From: Helicobacter bizzozeronii CCUG 35545
GTDB taxonomy: Bacteria > Campylobacterota > Campylobacteria > Campylobacterales > Helicobacteraceae
Length of the DNA stretch: 64,000 nucleotides
Assembly (NCBI GenBank): GCA_000263275.1
Contig: CAGP01000129.1
Location: forward strand, 1-64,000
Direction of reading: 5' to 3'
The position numbers were made by a program, and so were the translations under genes. The notes under the pieces were generated by a model. It did not search any database, had not been told where the DNA came from, and worked only from the letters and a program-made list of their open reading frames with translations. This document shows, in pieces, positions 20,151 through 30,790 of the stretch (its first letter is position 1; each line of letters starts with the position of its first letter).

Positions 20151-20417
20151 TTAGGAAATGATCTTGGGGATGAGCTTAAAAAGCGTGGTGGTATAATCTA
20201 AAAGCATGTTGAGCATCCAAGGCATGGTTAAGATAATCACCGCGATCACGGCGAGGATTTTGGGCACAAAAGAGAGGGTCATCTCGTTAATTTGTGTGGT
20301 GGCTTGGAAAATGCTCACCAAGAGCCCGACCACCAAGCCCACCAACAACACGGGCAAGGAGATCATCAAAGTAATCTTATAGGTTTCAATGGCAAGTTTC
20401 ATCAACTGGGCTTCCAT
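20151..20417 (-). CDS. fliQ: Flagellar export apparatus protein FliQ
   Basis: Part of the FliPQR core of the flagellar type III secretion system in the inner membrane. MEAQLMKLAIETYKITLMIS and the two membrane helices (about residues 18-40 and 53-75) with IFQATTQINEMTLSFVPK between them are nearly identical to H. pylori FliQ as I remember it. ATG 20417 is preferred to an in-frame GTG two codons upstream. Followed without a gap by murB. Confidence 0.95.
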   Translation of the reverse strand: MEAQLMKLAIETYKITLMISLPVLLVGLVVGLLVSIFQATTQINEMTLSFVPKILAVIAVIILTMPWMLNMLLDYTTTLFKLIPKIIS

Positions 20418-20426
20418 AGCCACCCC

Positions 20427-21261
20427 CTACATAAATTCTTGCAAACAATTTGCCCGTGCCATCCACGCCTCCAAATTGTCCCAATCTTGATTTTCTAGCA
20501 AGTTTTGGGCGTGCTGGAGTTCTGTTAAAGCCAAATTGAGGGCTTCTAGCACACGCTTGCGGTTTTGTTTGAAAACACTACGCCACATAATGGGCGAACT
20601 TTTAGACAGACGGCTCATGTCCTTAAACCCCCCAGCGGCTAAAGAGAGGATATTTTGCGGGCTCTCTTGGGAGAGAACGACATTAGCGAGGGCGTAACTG
20701 AGCACATGGGGCAAGTGGCTGATTAAAGCGATGTGTTGATCGTGTTCGTGTGCCCCCATTTTCACCATCTGCATGCCAATGGCACTAAAAATATCCTTAG
20801 CCCTCTCTAAATGTTCTGGAGCGCAATGCTGGCAATCCACCAAGATCACGATTTTATTTTGATACAAGCCCTTAAGCGCAGCCTTGGGACCATAAAACTC
20901 TGTCCCACACATCGGGTGGCTAGCCACCACTTGGGGGCGTAGATGGGGCGGAATGGCTTTAATAATCTCCTCTTTAGCCCCGCCAATCTCAATGATCGTG
21001 GTGTGGGGGGCGGGCTTTAAGTTTTGCAACACCTGCACGATCCCATCTAGCGGGATGGCTAAAAAAAAGCACCTCGCAAGCTTGGATACTGGCAAAATCT
21101 AGGCATTCCTCCACCAGCCCCAAACTCAAAGCCATTTGGGCGTGCAAGGGGTTACTATCAAAACCTAAAATGCGTTTGATGGGCAACTGGGCGCGCACTT
21201 CTTGCAAGGCTAGCCCCATCGAGCCCCCCATCAAGCCTAGCCCAATGATGCCAACCCGCAC
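20427..21261 (-). CDS. tyrA: Prephenate dehydrogenase TyrA, frameshifted at A8
   Basis: NAD-dependent oxidative decarboxylation of prephenate in tyrosine synthesis. The Rossmann start MRVGIIGLGLMGGSMGLAL has the GxGxxG motif. The frame breaks at A8 21061-21068 (plus strand); A7 turns EVLFFSHPARW into EVLFLAIPLDGI, the expected motif, and the gene continues with HPMCGTEFYGP, VLVDC-like strand and the helical domain carrying HDQHIALISHLPHVLSYAL. 277 residues after repair. The start ATG abuts the lon stop, and fliQ follows after nine bases, so lon-tyrA-fliQ-murB may form one minus-strand operon. Confidence 0.9.
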
Positions 21262-23663
21262 TAATGACTCACCAAAGCCACATTGAGGACATCTTGGATC
21301 GTCTGCACGGCCTTGATCTCCATGTTGTCTTGGACTTCTTGGGGGATGTCTTTGAGGTCTTTTGTGTAATTTTTCTCAGGGATCAAGGCGGTTTTAATGC
21401 CCGCCTTAAAGCTGGCAATCAATTTTTCTTTCAACCCGCCGATGGGCAAAACCCGCCCGCTCAAGGTCAGCTCGCCTGTCATTGCCACATCGGCGCGCAC
21501 TTTTCTATCGCATAAAATAGAGGCGATGCTAGTAGCCATTGTGATCCCCGCACTGGGTCCATCTTTGGGCGTTGCCCCCTCGGGCACATGCAAGTGGATG
21601 TCGTAAAGATTGTAAATGCGATTTTCTTTTTCTTTAGTCTTTTTCTTTTTGGGGATCAACACCTCTTCATCTAAGAGGGTTTTCACCACCGAATGGGCGA
21701 TATAAGCCGATTCTTTCATCACTTCACCCAAAGACCCCGTGAGCTTGAGATTCCCCTTGCCCTTAATTTTAATCGCCTCAATTTTGAGCACATCGCCCCC
21801 CACACTCGTCCAAGCCAAACCATTGACAATCCCCACCGCATCTTCTTTGTCAATGGGGTCGATTTCAAAAACAATCTTGTCTAAGAAATCGGGGATATTG
21901 GTCGGTTCAATGACAATCTTGCGTTTTCTGCCCCGCTTGCTTTGGGGTTTGTCCTCATTGGCTTGTAAAATCTTTTTAGCGCATTTGCGCATGATCGCAG
22001 CAATGGCACGCCTAAGCCCCCTCACCCCGGCTTCTCGGGTGTATTTTTCAATTAAGAGCCTAACCGACTCTAGGCTTAAGACCACTTCACTAGGGCTTAA
22101 GGCGTGTTTTTTGAGCTCTTGGGGGATGAGGTAATTAAGCGCAATTTGCTCTTTTTCTTGAGGGGTGTAGCTAGAGACGGCGATAAATTCCATGCGATCC
22201 CGCAAGGGAGCGGGGATCGTGGCAATATCATTGGCGGTAGCGATGAAAATGACTTTAGAGAGATCGATATTAAAATTCGTGTAATAATCCCTAAAATTGG
22301 TGTTTTGCTCGGGGTCTAAAATCTCGAGTAACGCGCTAGCCGGATCACCCCGCATGCTCTTATCCACCTTGTCAATTTCATCGAGCACCATCACGCAATC
22401 CATTTTCTTAGCCTCAATCAAGCCCTGCACGATGCGCCCGGGCATGGAGCCTAGATAGGTGCGCCGATGCCCTCTAAGTTCATTGACATCCTCCAAGCCT
22501 CCTAGTGCGATGCGGATTAGTGGGCGCTCCATTGCCCGAGCAATGGAGTTAGCTAGGCTGGTCTTACCCACCCCCGGAGGTCCATAAAAGCATAAAATCG
22601 TGCCCTTACTCTCTTTGCTCTCTTGCTGGCGTAAGCGCAAAAGCTCCATCGTGGCGAAGTATTCTACAATGCGCTCTTTTGGCTTCTCTAGGCTATAGTG
22701 ATCCAAGTCTAGCTGTTTTTCAACATCTTTAATGGAGAGTTTCTTTTGGCTGTATTGCCCAAAGGGAATATCTAAGACCCATTCGATGTAATTTTGCAAA
22801 ATCCCCACATCCGAGCTATCTTGATGGATTCGGCTCAAACGATCAATCTGTTTTTTGATCTCTTTGTGGATTTCTTTGGTGATGAAGGGTTCGATCTCTT
22901 GGAGTTTTTTGGTGTATTCTTGGATTTCCTCATCGCGTTGCTTGTCAATCCCTAGCTCTTTTTGAATCTGCTTGAGCTGTTCTTTTAAAAAATACTCCTT
23001 ATTGACCTGCTCCATTTTGCTATGGACCTTGCTCTTGATCTCTTTTTGGAGCTTTTGGGTTTTGATCTCCTCCATCACCAAATCGATGAGGTCTAAGAGT
23101 CTCTCTTCGGTGTTGTCATTAGCAAAGAGCTTATAGGACTGATCTTTTTTGAGGCGCAAGGCAGAGGCGACCAAATCCACAATGCGGTTAGGATCGCTAT
23201 TATCATCTACTGCCTTCAACAAATCGGGGGGAAAAAATTGGCTGATATTGGCAAGGTTGGCGACCTTTTCTTTTAAAATCTCAATGATGGCGTTGATCTT
23301 GTCGGTGTCGTATTCGCGGTAGGTGATCACATCGACCATTGCTTCTAGGGGGTCATGTGATTCGATGGCGAGCACCTTGCCCTTACAAATGCCTTGAAAC
23401 AAGATTTTCATGCGATTATCGGGCAGAACAACCTTACGCACAATCGAGCCAATCACGCCCACATCGTAAAATTTATCCTCCCCCACCCGATCGCCATTTT
23501 TAGCACAACTCACAAAAATTAAGTCGTTTTTCTCTTTACTCGCCTTGTTAGCCGCCTTGATATTGGCTTCGCTGTTGATAAAAATAGGCGCGATCATGAA
23601 CGGATACATGAAAGCTTCTTCTTCCACGATTACGGGCACAATACTTGGGAACTTTTCTGTCAT
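21261..23663 (-). CDS. lon: ATP-dependent protease Lon
   Basis: Hexameric AAA+ serine protease that removes damaged and regulatory proteins. 800 residues, intact. N-terminal substrate-binding LAN domain ([20 protein letters not shown]), a long coiled-coil region, Walker [10 protein letters not shown] (about 362-370), Walker [11 protein letters not shown], and a protease domain with the catalytic serine in PKDGPSAG (about 702) and lysine in GGLKEKL (about 746). An Arg/Lys-rich insert ([12 protein letters not shown]) precedes the protease domain. AAGGATCAAG before ATG 23663 serves as ribosome-binding site. Lies between bamD and tyrA as in H. pylori from memory. Confidence 0.96.
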   Translation of the reverse strand: MTEKFPSIVPVIVEEEAFMYPFMIAPIFINSEANIKAANKASKEKNDLIFVSCAKNGDRVGEDKFYDVGVIGSIVRKVVLPDNRMKILFQGICKGKVLAIESHDPLEAMVDVITYREYDTDKINAIIEILKEKVANLANISQFFPPDLLKAVDDNSDPNRIVDLVASALRLKKDQSYKLFANDNTEERLLDLIDLVMEEIKTQKLQKEIKSKVHSKMEQVNKEYFLKEQLKQIQKELGIDKQRDEEIQEYTKKLQEIEPFITKEIHKEIKKQIDRLSRIHQDSSDVGILQNYIEWVLDIPFGQYSQKKLSIKDVEKQLDLDHYSLEKPKERIVEYFATMELLRLRQQESKESKGTILCFYGPPGVGKTSLANSIARAMERPLIRIALGGLEDVNELRGHRRTYLGSMPGRIVQGLIEAKKMDCVMVLDEIDKVDKSMRGDPASALLEILDPEQNTNFRDYYTNFNIDLSKVIFIATANDIATIPAPLRDRMEFIAVSSYTPQEKEQIALNYLIPQELKKHALSPSEVVLSLESVRLLIEKYTREAGVRGLRRAIAAIMRKCAKKILQANEDKPQSKRGRKRKIVIEPTNIPDFLDKIVFEIDPIDKEDAVGIVNGLAWTSVGGDVLKIEAIKIKGKGNLKLTGSLGEVMKESAYIAHSVVKTLLDEEVLIPKKKKTKEKENRIYNLYDIHLHVPEGATPKDGPSAGITMATSIASILCDRKVRADVAMTGELTLSGRVLPIGGLKEKLIASFKAGIKTALIPEKNYTKDLKDIPQEVQDNMEIKAVQTIQDVLNVALVSH

Positions 23664-23671
23664 CTTGATCC

Positions 23672-24313
23672 TTACCAGTTAAACATTGCTACATACCAAG
23701 GCATGTGAGACTTCTTGGGATTTGTTTCTTTTTCTAAGACCTCATCGACCCGTCCCAAATAACGCTTCACCCCTTCTTTTTGGTGGCGTTTTTTATAGAC
23801 ATTGGCGATCGCCCGGTTGAGCTCATTTTGCCCCAAGATGAATTTGACTTGCATATACTCCACTTGATCGATAAAACGGCTATGAGGATATTTATCTACA
23901 AATTCATTGAGCATGCCGATGGTGTTAGACATGAACTCTTGGTCTTTGCTGTGGTTTTTAAAGGCATAGTAGCGCGACTGGAGCTTTAAAAACTTGAGGT
24001 AGTCAATATTTTCTGGGTTACCAAAGCGTTTGATGTATTCATCAAAATAATACTCTGCTAACACAAACTCTTTCTTTTTCAAATGCGCCTGCCCTAAAGC
24101 CAACATCGCCACAGGCACTAAGGGCGAATTGATATGTTCGCTTTGCAAAGAAGAATAATAATTGTCCGCTGTTTCTAAATTCATAAACAAAATTTCGCGG
24201 AAAATTGCTTGATACCAAAAAATCGCCGGGCGGTTATAAATCGCATCTTTTTTCTTATTCGTGCACCCTAGAAACAATACCACACATGCTAAACTAAACC
24301 AAAAGACACGCAT
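23672..24313 (-). CDS. bamD: Outer membrane assembly lipoprotein BamD (ComL)
   Basis: Component of the BAM complex that inserts outer-membrane beta barrels. ATG 24313 follows AAGGAGA and gives a short lipoprotein signal peptide [17 protein letters not shown] with the lipidated cysteine at residue 17; a longer in-frame start would bury this signal. The mature part is a set of TPR-like helical repeats ([32 protein letters not shown]). 213 residues, intact. Eight bases upstream of lon on the same strand. Confidence 0.9.
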   Translation of the reverse strand: MRVFWFSLACVVLFLGCTNKKKDAIYNRPAIFWYQAIFREILFMNLETADNYYSSLQSEHINSPLVPVAMLALGQAHLKKKEFVLAEYYFDEYIKRFGNPENIDYLKFLKLQSRYYAFKNHSKDQEFMSNTIGMLNEFVDKYPHSRFIDQVEYMQVKFILGQNELNRAIANVYKKRHQKEGVKRYLGRVDEVLEKETNPKKSHMPWYVAMFNW

Positions 24314-24441
24314 CATTCTCCTTAATTGCTGTAAAAAGCCCATTATACCAAAAATCCGCCCCCATGATACTACATTGATTTTTGCTATTAGATTGTGGTA
24401 AAATCGGTTTAGATTATTGCGAACTACTTTCAAGGGCTGGA

Positions 24442-24813
24442 ATGCTTTTTAGTGTAAAATCCCCTATTCTAGGGTTTGAGGATGTAACCCATATGGATTT
24501 GGAGAAAATTGATGCCGTCTTTATGCGCCTACGCAACGCCGATTCCCCCACGCCTACCTTTACCCTAGTCAATCCCTTTGCCTTGCGTGCCTATGAATTT
24601 GAGATTCCCATTGCCCTGCAAGTCTTGCTTAACCTAGACAAGGCAGAAAATATTTTAATTGCCAATATCATGGTGATCCAAAACCCCTTAAAAGAATCGA
24701 CCATTAATTTTTTAGCCCCCCTAGTCTTTAACTTTGACGATCAACTGATGGCGCAAGTGATTTTAGATAATGCCAAATACCCCGAGTACCAAATCTCTGA
24801 AAAAAATCGCTAA
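24442..24813 (+). CDS. fliW: Flagellar assembly factor FliW
   Basis: Binds flagellin and CsrA to couple flagellin synthesis to assembly. 123 residues from ATG 24442: LGFEDVTHMDLEKID, FTLVNPFALRAYEFEI and a C-terminal stretch NFLAPLVFNFDDQLMAQVIL with the conserved APL/N pattern of FliW. Helicobacter usually has two FliW copies; position next to bamD and lon matches HP1377 in memory. Divergent from bamD. Intact. Confidence 0.88.
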   Translation: MLFSVKSPILGFEDVTHMDLEKIDAVFMRLRNADSPTPTFTLVNPFALRAYEFEIPIALQVLLNLDKAENILIANIMVIQNPLKESTINFLAPLVFNFDDQLMAQVILDNAKYPEYQISEKNR

Positions 24814-24840
24814 CTTTTACCAAACCCCACAGGAGAGCCA

Positions 24841-25625
24841 GTGAGGAATTTAATCGTGGTGGGCTATGGGCGCATGGCGCAAGCCCTTTTAAAAGGTTTG
24901 GCGCAAAATACCTCTAGGCTAGAAAATTACCAACTCCAAATCACGGGCAGAAACCCCGAAAAAATCCTGCCCTTTTTTGCAAAGCTTGCCCATTGAGGTG
25001 GAGATTCTCCCCCCACATGGCAAAAAAAATAGAGGTGCAAAATAGTATCGTGTTGCTAGCCATTAAACCCTATGGACTCAAAAGCCTAAGATATGAGGGC
25101 GGGGCGCACATGGTGATTAGCCTTTTGGCGGGGGTGGGTGTGCCCAGTTTGCAAGCCCATGTGCAAAGCGCGCATTATGTGCGGTGCATGCCCAATATGG
25201 CTGCTGCCCATGCCCTCTCAGCAACCACGATGTATGCGCCCAGCACCCAAAAAGACGAGGCACGGATAATTTTAGAATGTTTGGGGCAGGTCGTGGAGGT
25301 GGAGAGCGAAGCTCTCTTAGATGCTTCTTTGGCGACTAATGGGAGTGTTTTAGCCTTCTTGGGTATGGGGGCTCAGGGCTTGATTAGTGCTGGCGTGTGT
25401 GCGGGTTTGAGTCAAGAGCAAGCCTCTAAACTGGTGGCGCAAAGTTTTACTGGCTTTGCTAAACTTTTAGAAACTGCAAGCCCCCAAGAGATCATCGATT
25501 CCATTTGCACCCCCGGGGGCGCGACCATCGCTGGGATCAGTGTATTAGAACAAAAGGCCTTTAAGGGGATTTTAATGCAGGCATGCCAAGCGACCATTGA
25601 GAAAGGGCGCACCCCGTCTAATTAA
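24841..25625 (+). CDS. proC: Pyrroline-5-carboxylate reductase ProC, frameshifted twice
   Basis: Last step of proline synthesis, NAD(P)H dependent. GTG 24841 follows AGGAGAG and begins a Rossmann fold: NLIVVGYGRMAQALLKGL. Breaks occur at T6 24973-24978 and A8 25022-25029; shortening each by one restores LPFLQSLPIEVEILPPHGKK and IEVQNSIVLLAIKPY. Downstream RCMPNMAAAHALS, the NGSVLAFLG segment and the signature CTPGGATIAGISVLE confirm ProC. About 260 residues. As written neither piece is a complete enzyme. Confidence 0.88.
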
Positions 25626-25640
25626 TTTTTGGGAGAGAAC

Positions 25641-26321
25641 ATGGATCATCGGCTTTTTACTTTTGCAGGTTTTATCAGCACCGATCATAATTTTATCATC
25701 GGGTTTTACACGGTCGTGTGCGCGCTTTTTACCCTAGTGATTAGCAAAATGGCGGTTAAAAAGTTGCAAATGGTGCCCTTTGGGTTGCAAAACATCTATG
25801 AAGCCACCATTGAAGGGATTTTATATGTGGCTAAAGATGTGATCGGGGAGGAGTTAGCCCGTAAATACTTCCCTCTAGCGGGCACCATTGCCCTCTTTGT
25901 CTTTTATTGCAACATGATTGGCATTATCCCCGGCTTTGAAGCCCCTACAGCCAATTGGAGCTTTACGCTCGTGCTCGCCCTCATTGTCTTTTTTTACTAC
26001 CACTTTGAGGGGATTCGCACCCAAGGGGTGATCCAATACTTTAGCCACTTTTTGGGTCCGGTTAAGTGGTTGATTCCGATCATGCTCCCTGTGGAAATTG
26101 TTTCCCACTTTTCACGCATCATCTCGCTTTCTTTCCGTCTCTTTGGCAATATCAAGGGCGATGACATGTTTTTGCTCATCATGCTCTTGCTCGTGCCATG
26201 GGCTATCCCCATTGCGCCCTTCATGGTGCTTTTCTTCATGGGTATTTTGCAAGCCTTTGTGTTCATGATCTTAACCTATGTCTATCTAGCCGGTGCGGTT
26301 TTAGTCGATGCGGATCACTAG
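25641..26321 (+). CDS. atpB: ATP synthase F0 subunit a
   Basis: Proton-channel subunit of F-type ATP synthase in the inner membrane. 226 residues with several transmembrane helices; the essential arginine lies in the helix [15 protein letters not shown], and [15 protein letters not shown] is the conserved last helix. ATG 25641 is preferred over an in-frame start four codons earlier because GGGAGAG sits in front of it. As in other Epsilonproteobacteria atpB is apart from the other ATP synthase genes. Followed by a small membrane protein gene. Confidence 0.95.
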   Translation: MDHRLFTFAGFISTDHNFIIGFYTVVCALFTLVISKMAVKKLQMVPFGLQNIYEATIEGILYVAKDVIGEELARKYFPLAGTIALFVFYCNMIGIIPGFEAPTANWSFTLVLALIVFFYYHFEGIRTQGVIQYFSHFLGPVKWLIPIMLPVEIVSHFSRIISLSFRLFGNIKGDDMFLLIMLLLVPWAIPIAPFMVLFFMGILQAFVFMILTYVYLAGAVLVDADH

Positions 26322-26331
26322 AATTTAAGCT

Positions 26332-26553
26332 ATGAAAAAAGAAACGATCATTTCACTTTTGGATTTCTTTGCTGGGTTGTTTGTGGGAATCGCTCTAGCT
26401 TGTGGCATCCTGTGCTTTTTTATGTTTAAAGAATTTGGTTTAATGGTGGCGATCTTTTTCTCTCTTTTTGTCTTTGGGCTCTTTAGCTTCTTTGCCATTA
26501 TGGCAAAATCCATGTCTGCCTTACTCAAAGAGAGTCCCCAAAAGCGTATTTGA
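26332..26553 (+). CDS. Small membrane protein, two helices
   Basis: 73 residues with two hydrophobic helices (FFAGLFVGIALACGILCFFM and LMVAIFFSLFVFGLFSFFAI). It follows atpB by ten bases and its stop overlaps the next gene start, so it belongs to the same transcript. No family recognised; by position it may be a conserved Helicobacter gene following atpB. Confidence 0.75.
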   Translation: MKKETIISLLDFFAGLFVGIALACGILCFFMFKEFGLMVAIFFSLFVFGLFSFFAIMAKSMSALLKESPQKRI

Positions 26554-27146
26554 GTAGCCTAGAAACCTATTGGATCACCCCCCAACTTAGTAGCGATCCC
26601 CAAATTTTCCAAGCCACTTTGCAGGCTACCTTGCAGGCACACACCATCCACAAAGCCGCTTTGAGGGGGGCTAACTTCTCTGCACAACTCTTAGATTTAT
26701 TTGCCAGAACCTGCCATGCCCACCACACCACCAGTTTTTTAAACCTCCCCACTTTAAAACTCAGTGTCCAAAAGGCTTTAGAACATGGTTTTCAAGGCGT
26801 GCATGTCAAGGGCGCACAAATTTTAGAGATTCCCACAATCCCGCCTCCCTTGCAAATTTTTTACAGCGCACACAACGCTAGGGAGGTGTTGCAAGCCTTA
26901 GATTTGGGGGCGCATTTTTGCACCATCAGCCCCATTTGCGCCACGCCTAACAAACCCCCGCCCCTAGGGCTAGACTATTTGGACCAATTCCCTCAAGAGG
27001 TCAAAGCCCGCCTTTTTGCACTAGGGGGCATGGGTTATGAGCTCGCCAGTCTTTTAGAAAAGAAGGGCTTAAAGGGCTTTGCGGGCATACGCTGTTTTGC
27101 GCCAAATGTTGCTTTTTTACAAACCCACACGCCCACAAGGACCTAA
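26550..27146 (+). CDS. ThiE/TenI-like (thiamine phosphate synthase fold) protein
   Basis: 198 residues starting at TTG 26550, which overlaps the previous stop. YWITPQLSS at the start, GVHVKGA in place of the usual GVHLGQ, YSAHNAREVLQALDLGAHFC and CTISPICATPNKPPPLG, and FALGGMG towards the end, together follow the order of ThiE/TenI motifs. Some catalytic residues of true thiamine phosphate synthases (the Asp/Lys set near the N-terminus) are not obvious, so it may be TenI-like and act in another way. Intact frame. Confidence 0.65.
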   Translation: MSSLETYWITPQLSSDPQIFQATLQATLQAHTIHKAALRGANFSAQLLDLFARTCHAHHTTSFLNLPTLKLSVQKALEHGFQGVHVKGAQILEIPTIPPPLQIFYSAHNAREVLQALDLGAHFCTISPICATPNKPPPLGLDYLDQFPQEVKARLFALGGMGYELASLLEKKGLKGFAGIRCFAPNVAFLQTHTPTRT

Positions 27147-27183
27147 AAGGTAGTAGATCAAAGGCGGACTCTGTTGATCATGT

Positions 27184-27189
27184 TATACT
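27184..27189 (+). promoter_or_regulatory. Likely -10 box for lctP
   Basis: TATACT lies 31 bases before the lctP ATG at 27220, with TAAGGAG between them as ribosome-binding site. Confidence 0.4.
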
Positions 27190-27219
27190 AAATGCTATGC
27201 AAATATTTAAGGAGAATTT

Positions 27220-28872
27220 ATGGAATGGCATCAGGTCTATGCCCCCTTGCTGGATAATATTTGGCTGAGCGCGCTAGTGGCGCTCTTACCCATTGTGCTT
27301 TTTTTTATGTCCTTGATTGTCTTCAAACTCAAAGGACATGTTGCGGCATTTTTGAGTGTCGCCCTTTCGGTGTTGATTGCTGTAGGGGTTTATAAAATGC
27401 CTATGGGCATGGTGGGGGCTAGCTTTGTCTATGGCTTTTTATACGGGCTTTGGCCCATTGCATGGATCATCATCGCAGCGATTTTTCTCTATAAACTCTC
27501 TGTCAAATCCGGCTACTTTGAGATTCTCAAAGAGAGCGTGCAATCCATTACTCCCGATCACCGCATTTTAGTGATCCTCATTGGGTTTTGTTTTGGCTCG
27601 TTTTTAGAGGGAGCCATTGGCTTTGGCGGGCCGGTAGCCATCACGGCGGCTATTTTGGTCGGTCTGGGCTTAAGACCCCTCTATGCGGCTGGGCTGTGTT
27701 TGATTGCCAACACCGCACCAGTCGCCTTTGGGGCGGTGGGTATCCCCATCACCGCCATGGCTGGGGCTGTGGGCGTGAGCGCGCTAGCCATTAGTGCGAT
27801 GGCAGGCAAAATCTTATTTTTTGTCAGCTTGCTTGTGCCCTTTTTTATTGTGTTTTTGATGGATGGGGTGCGTGGGATCAAAGAAACTTTTCCAGCGGTG
27901 TTTGTGGCTGCCTTTAGCTTTGCCCTCGCTCAATATCTAAGCTCAAACTATCTGGGTCCAGAACTGCCCGGGATTCTCTCTGCCATTGTGTCCCTAGTGG
28001 TCACAGCAATCTTTTTGAAATTTTGGCAACCCAAGCATATTTTTAGGAGCGACGGGCAGGAGGTGCAACCCACCCACCAAAAACACCATATCTGTAAGGT
28101 TTTTGTGGCGTGGGCACCCTTTATCATTTTGATCATCACCATTGTGATTTGGACTCAGCCTTGGTTTAAAGCCTTGTTTGCTAAGGGTGGGGCGTTGGCT
28201 TTCTCTAATTTTTATTTTGAATTTGAGAGCATTAGCCAAAAAATCTTTAAAAGCGCGCCTTTCGTGGTGGAGGGCAAGAGCGCGACGATCCCGGTGATCT
28301 TTAAATTGCCCTTGATTAACACTGTGGGGACTTCTATTTTTGTCGCTGCAATTTTGAGTGTTTTTGTGCTCCGTGTCAAATCTAAGGAGGCAGCTAGCGT
28401 ATTTGTAGAAACCCTTAAAGAAATGCGCTACCCCATTTTAACCATTGGATTAGTCCTAAGCTTTGCCTTTGTGTCCAATTACAGCGGAATCTCGGCGACT
28501 ATGGCTTTAGCTCTCACCCACACAGGCAAAGCCTTTACTTTCTTTTCGCCCATCATTGGCTGGATTGGCGTGTTCCTTACCGGGAGTGATACCAGTTCTA
28601 ACCTGCTCTTTGGATCGCTCCAACAGCTCACAGCGGGCAATTTAAAAATCCCCGAAGTGCTCACGCTCACGGCTAATACCGTGGGGGGGACTTTAGGCAA
28701 GATGATCAGCCCACAGAGTATCGCCATTGCTTGCGCAGCGGTGGGCTTGAGTGGCAAAGAGTCCGATCTGTTCAAATTCACGGTGAAGTATTCTGTGATC
28801 TTTGTGATCCTCATGGGGCTTGCTATAACAGCTATTGCCTATGGTTTCCCCCAAATTGTGCCGGTAGCGTAG
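27220..28872 (+). CDS. lctP: L-lactate permease LctP/LldP
   Basis: Lactate:proton symporter of the inner membrane. 550 residues with about 12-14 membrane helices. SFLEGAIGFGGPVAITAAIL and APVAFGAVGIPI are signature sequences of the LctP family, and LFGSLQQLTA and MISPQSIAIACAAVGL follow near the end. TAAGGAGAATTT before ATG 27220 is the ribosome-binding site. Intact. H. pylori has two tandem copies; here I see only one. Its tail overlaps the repaired tail of the convergent permease gene. Confidence 0.95.
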   Translation: MEWHQVYAPLLDNIWLSALVALLPIVLFFMSLIVFKLKGHVAAFLSVALSVLIAVGVYKMPMGMVGASFVYGFLYGLWPIAWIIIAAIFLYKLSVKSGYFEILKESVQSITPDHRILVILIGFCFGSFLEGAIGFGGPVAITAAILVGLGLRPLYAAGLCLIANTAPVAFGAVGIPITAMAGAVGVSALAISAMAGKILFFVSLLVPFFIVFLMDGVRGIKETFPAVFVAAFSFALAQYLSSNYLGPELPGILSAIVSLVVTAIFLKFWQPKHIFRSDGQEVQPTHQKHHICKVFVAWAPFIILIITIVIWTQPWFKALFAKGGALAFSNFYFEFESISQKIFKSAPFVVEGKSATIPVIFKLPLINTVGTSIFVAAILSVFVLRVKSKEAASVFVETLKEMRYPILTIGLVLSFAFVSNYSGISATMALALTHTGKAFTFFSPIIGWIGVFLTGSDTSSNLLFGSLQQLTAGNLKIPEVLTLTANTVGGTLGKMISPQSIAIACAAVGLSGKESDLFKFTVKYSVIFVILMGLAITAIAYGFPQIVPVA

Positions 28873-29908
28873 AGGGCTTTTTCTTAATAAAGGATTTTTC
28901 ATACACGCGTAAGAGCACAATAAAAAAAGGCGGTGATGGTGGGGCCCACTGCGATCCCCCAAAACCCAAATTTGCTAATGCCTGCCAAGATGGCAAAAAA
29001 AGATCAAAATCTCATTGATTTTGAGCGAGATTTTCAACACTCTCTCTTTAATCACCCCAATTAAAAGGGGTTTAATCACGCTATCAATCAAGCCCCCAAT
29101 AAGGATAATGGAGTAAAGAGCGGTGATGAGCGCATGCGTGCTCTGCCCCAAATACATCTCATACAACGAGACGGGCACCCACACCAAAGCCCCACCCACA
29201 ATGGGGATGAGCGAGGCTAGTCCGTATAAAATGCCTAAAGAGAGCCAATCAAGCCCAAAGATAATCATTAAGACTCCAAAGGCAAAGCCTTGTAAAAGCA
29301 CATTGATAATGGAGGTTAAGAGCACCACGCGTAAAATGCCTGCCACTTCTCTAAAAATGCCCCTACTTTGGATTTTTTCAAAGGGCAAAACCTCTAAGAT
29401 GTATTGGTAAAAAGTCTGCCCGTAAAAAAAGCACAAGAACAAGAACACCAACACCATCACCGTATCACTAGCAAATTTTAAACTATATTTGCCAATATCA
29501 CTACTAAATTGCAAAACATAGGACATGATCGAACGGGCAGAAATATTGGTGAAGATTTTATGGGCGTATTCGCTAAGGGCGGGGAAACTCTCCAAACGCA
29601 CCAGCAAATCGGCTTTAAATTTTTCCACAAAGAAAGAAACCCGTTCCAAATTCAAATGCATGATAAAATCCGCACTCTTATAAACCAAGAAATACACGGG
29701 GATAACAAGGCAACTCAGCAACGCCAGCACGCAGAGCAGGGAGCTTAATAAATTATTCATGTGCCGATCAAAAAAATTCTTTGAGCCAAAACACAGTTAC
29801 ACAGAGCAGACCGGCGATGAGTAAATCCATCAAAAAATCTTCATACAGATAGACCATCCAATAAAAGGCAATGCTAAAGAGTAGCCAGAAAAAATACACC
29901 GGTCGCAC
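28832..29908 (-). CDS. AI-2E family (PerM-like) membrane transporter, frameshifted three times
   Basis: Eight-helix permease of the AI-2E/UPF0118 family; substrate unknown. GTG 29908 gives RPVYFFWLLFSIAFYWMVYL, the first helix; the frame breaks at A7 29770-29776, A7 28995-29001 and A7 28922-28928 (plus strand). A6 in each case restores KEFFDRHMNNLL, then ILIFFAILAGISKFGFWGIA and AFFIVLLRVYEKSFIKKK. The core has YGLASLIPIVGGALVWVPVS, typical of the family. Repaired, the stop is at 28832, so it would overlap lctP by 41 bases. Divergent from dapF, as for HP0567/HP0566 in memory. Confidence 0.8.
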
Positions 29909-29929
29909 AGGAGTCCTAGATTTTTTCTA

Positions 29930-29935
29930 TATAAT
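29930..29935 (+). promoter_or_regulatory. Likely -10 box for dapF
   Basis: TATAAT lies 25 bases before ATG 29960; AAAGGAGAG is the ribosome-binding site. Confidence 0.5.
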
Positions 29936-29959
29936 ATCTAAACTAGACAAAGGAGAGCG

Positions 29960-30727
29960 ATGATTTTCCATAAATATTGTGCCAGTGGGAATGATTTTTT
30001 GATCGCCCACCATTTTACCAAGCAGGATCGATCCAACTTGGCTAAGGAGCTTTGTAATCGCCATTCTGGTTTTGGGGCAGATGGTTTGGTGATTTTATTG
30101 CCCCATGCCCAACATGCCTATGAATGGGATTTTTATAATGCCGATGGGAGCGTGGCTAGCATGTGTGGGAATGCGAGTCGGTGCGTGGCGTTTTATGCCT
30201 ACATGCAGGGTTTAGCCCCCTTGCAACACTCTTTTATCAGCAGTTCTAAAGCCATTAGCGTAGAAATCCAAGAATTACAAGGGCAACAAGCCTTGGTGCA
30301 AAGCAATTTGGGGCATTATACATGGCTTCAGAGCTTGGAGCTAGAGGGGCAAGCTTGGCATTTAATCGATACGGGCGTGCCCCACTTGGTGCATTTTGTG
30401 GATCACCCTAGCCAAATCCCCACGCACAAGACCCCTCAGATGCAAGATTTACGCACGCGTTTTAATGCCAATGTCAATTTTGCCTATATCCAAGATTCCC
30501 ATACAATCAAACTCGCCACCTATGAAAGGGGCGTTGAGGACATCACTCTAGCATGCGGGACGGGCATGGCAGCGGTGTTTATTGCCGCCCATCTCAAGCA
30601 TCACACTTTGGATCAAGCCGTGTTGATCCCCCCCAGTGGGCAACATTTATCCTTGCATGTGTGCCATGACGAAATTTATTTTAAAGGCTGGGTGCAATTT
30701 GTTGGGGTGGTGTATCCATACCGCTAA
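29960..30727 (+). CDS. dapF: Diaminopimelate epimerase DapF
   Basis: Converts LL- to meso-diaminopimelate for lysine and peptidoglycan synthesis. 255 residues. The two active-site cysteines are in MCGNASRC (about residues 70-77) and ACGTGMAA (about 198-205); the N-terminal KYCASGNDF and NRHSGFGADGL motifs are typical. Start supported by AAAGGAGAG. Intact. Followed by a lipoprotein gene and selB. Confidence 0.95.
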   Translation: MIFHKYCASGNDFLIAHHFTKQDRSNLAKELCNRHSGFGADGLVILLPHAQHAYEWDFYNADGSVASMCGNASRCVAFYAYMQGLAPLQHSFISSSKAISVEIQELQGQQALVQSNLGHYTWLQSLELEGQAWHLIDTGVPHLVHFVDHPSQIPTHKTPQMQDLRTRFNANVNFAYIQDSHTIKLATYERGVEDITLACGTGMAAVFIAAHLKHHTLDQAVLIPPSGQHLSLHVCHDEIYFKGWVQFVGVVYPYR

Positions 30728-30790
30728 TGTCTTGTGTGTCCTGCTCTTTTTGTGTTAGAATGTGTTTGTCAAATCATCAAAAGAGTGATC

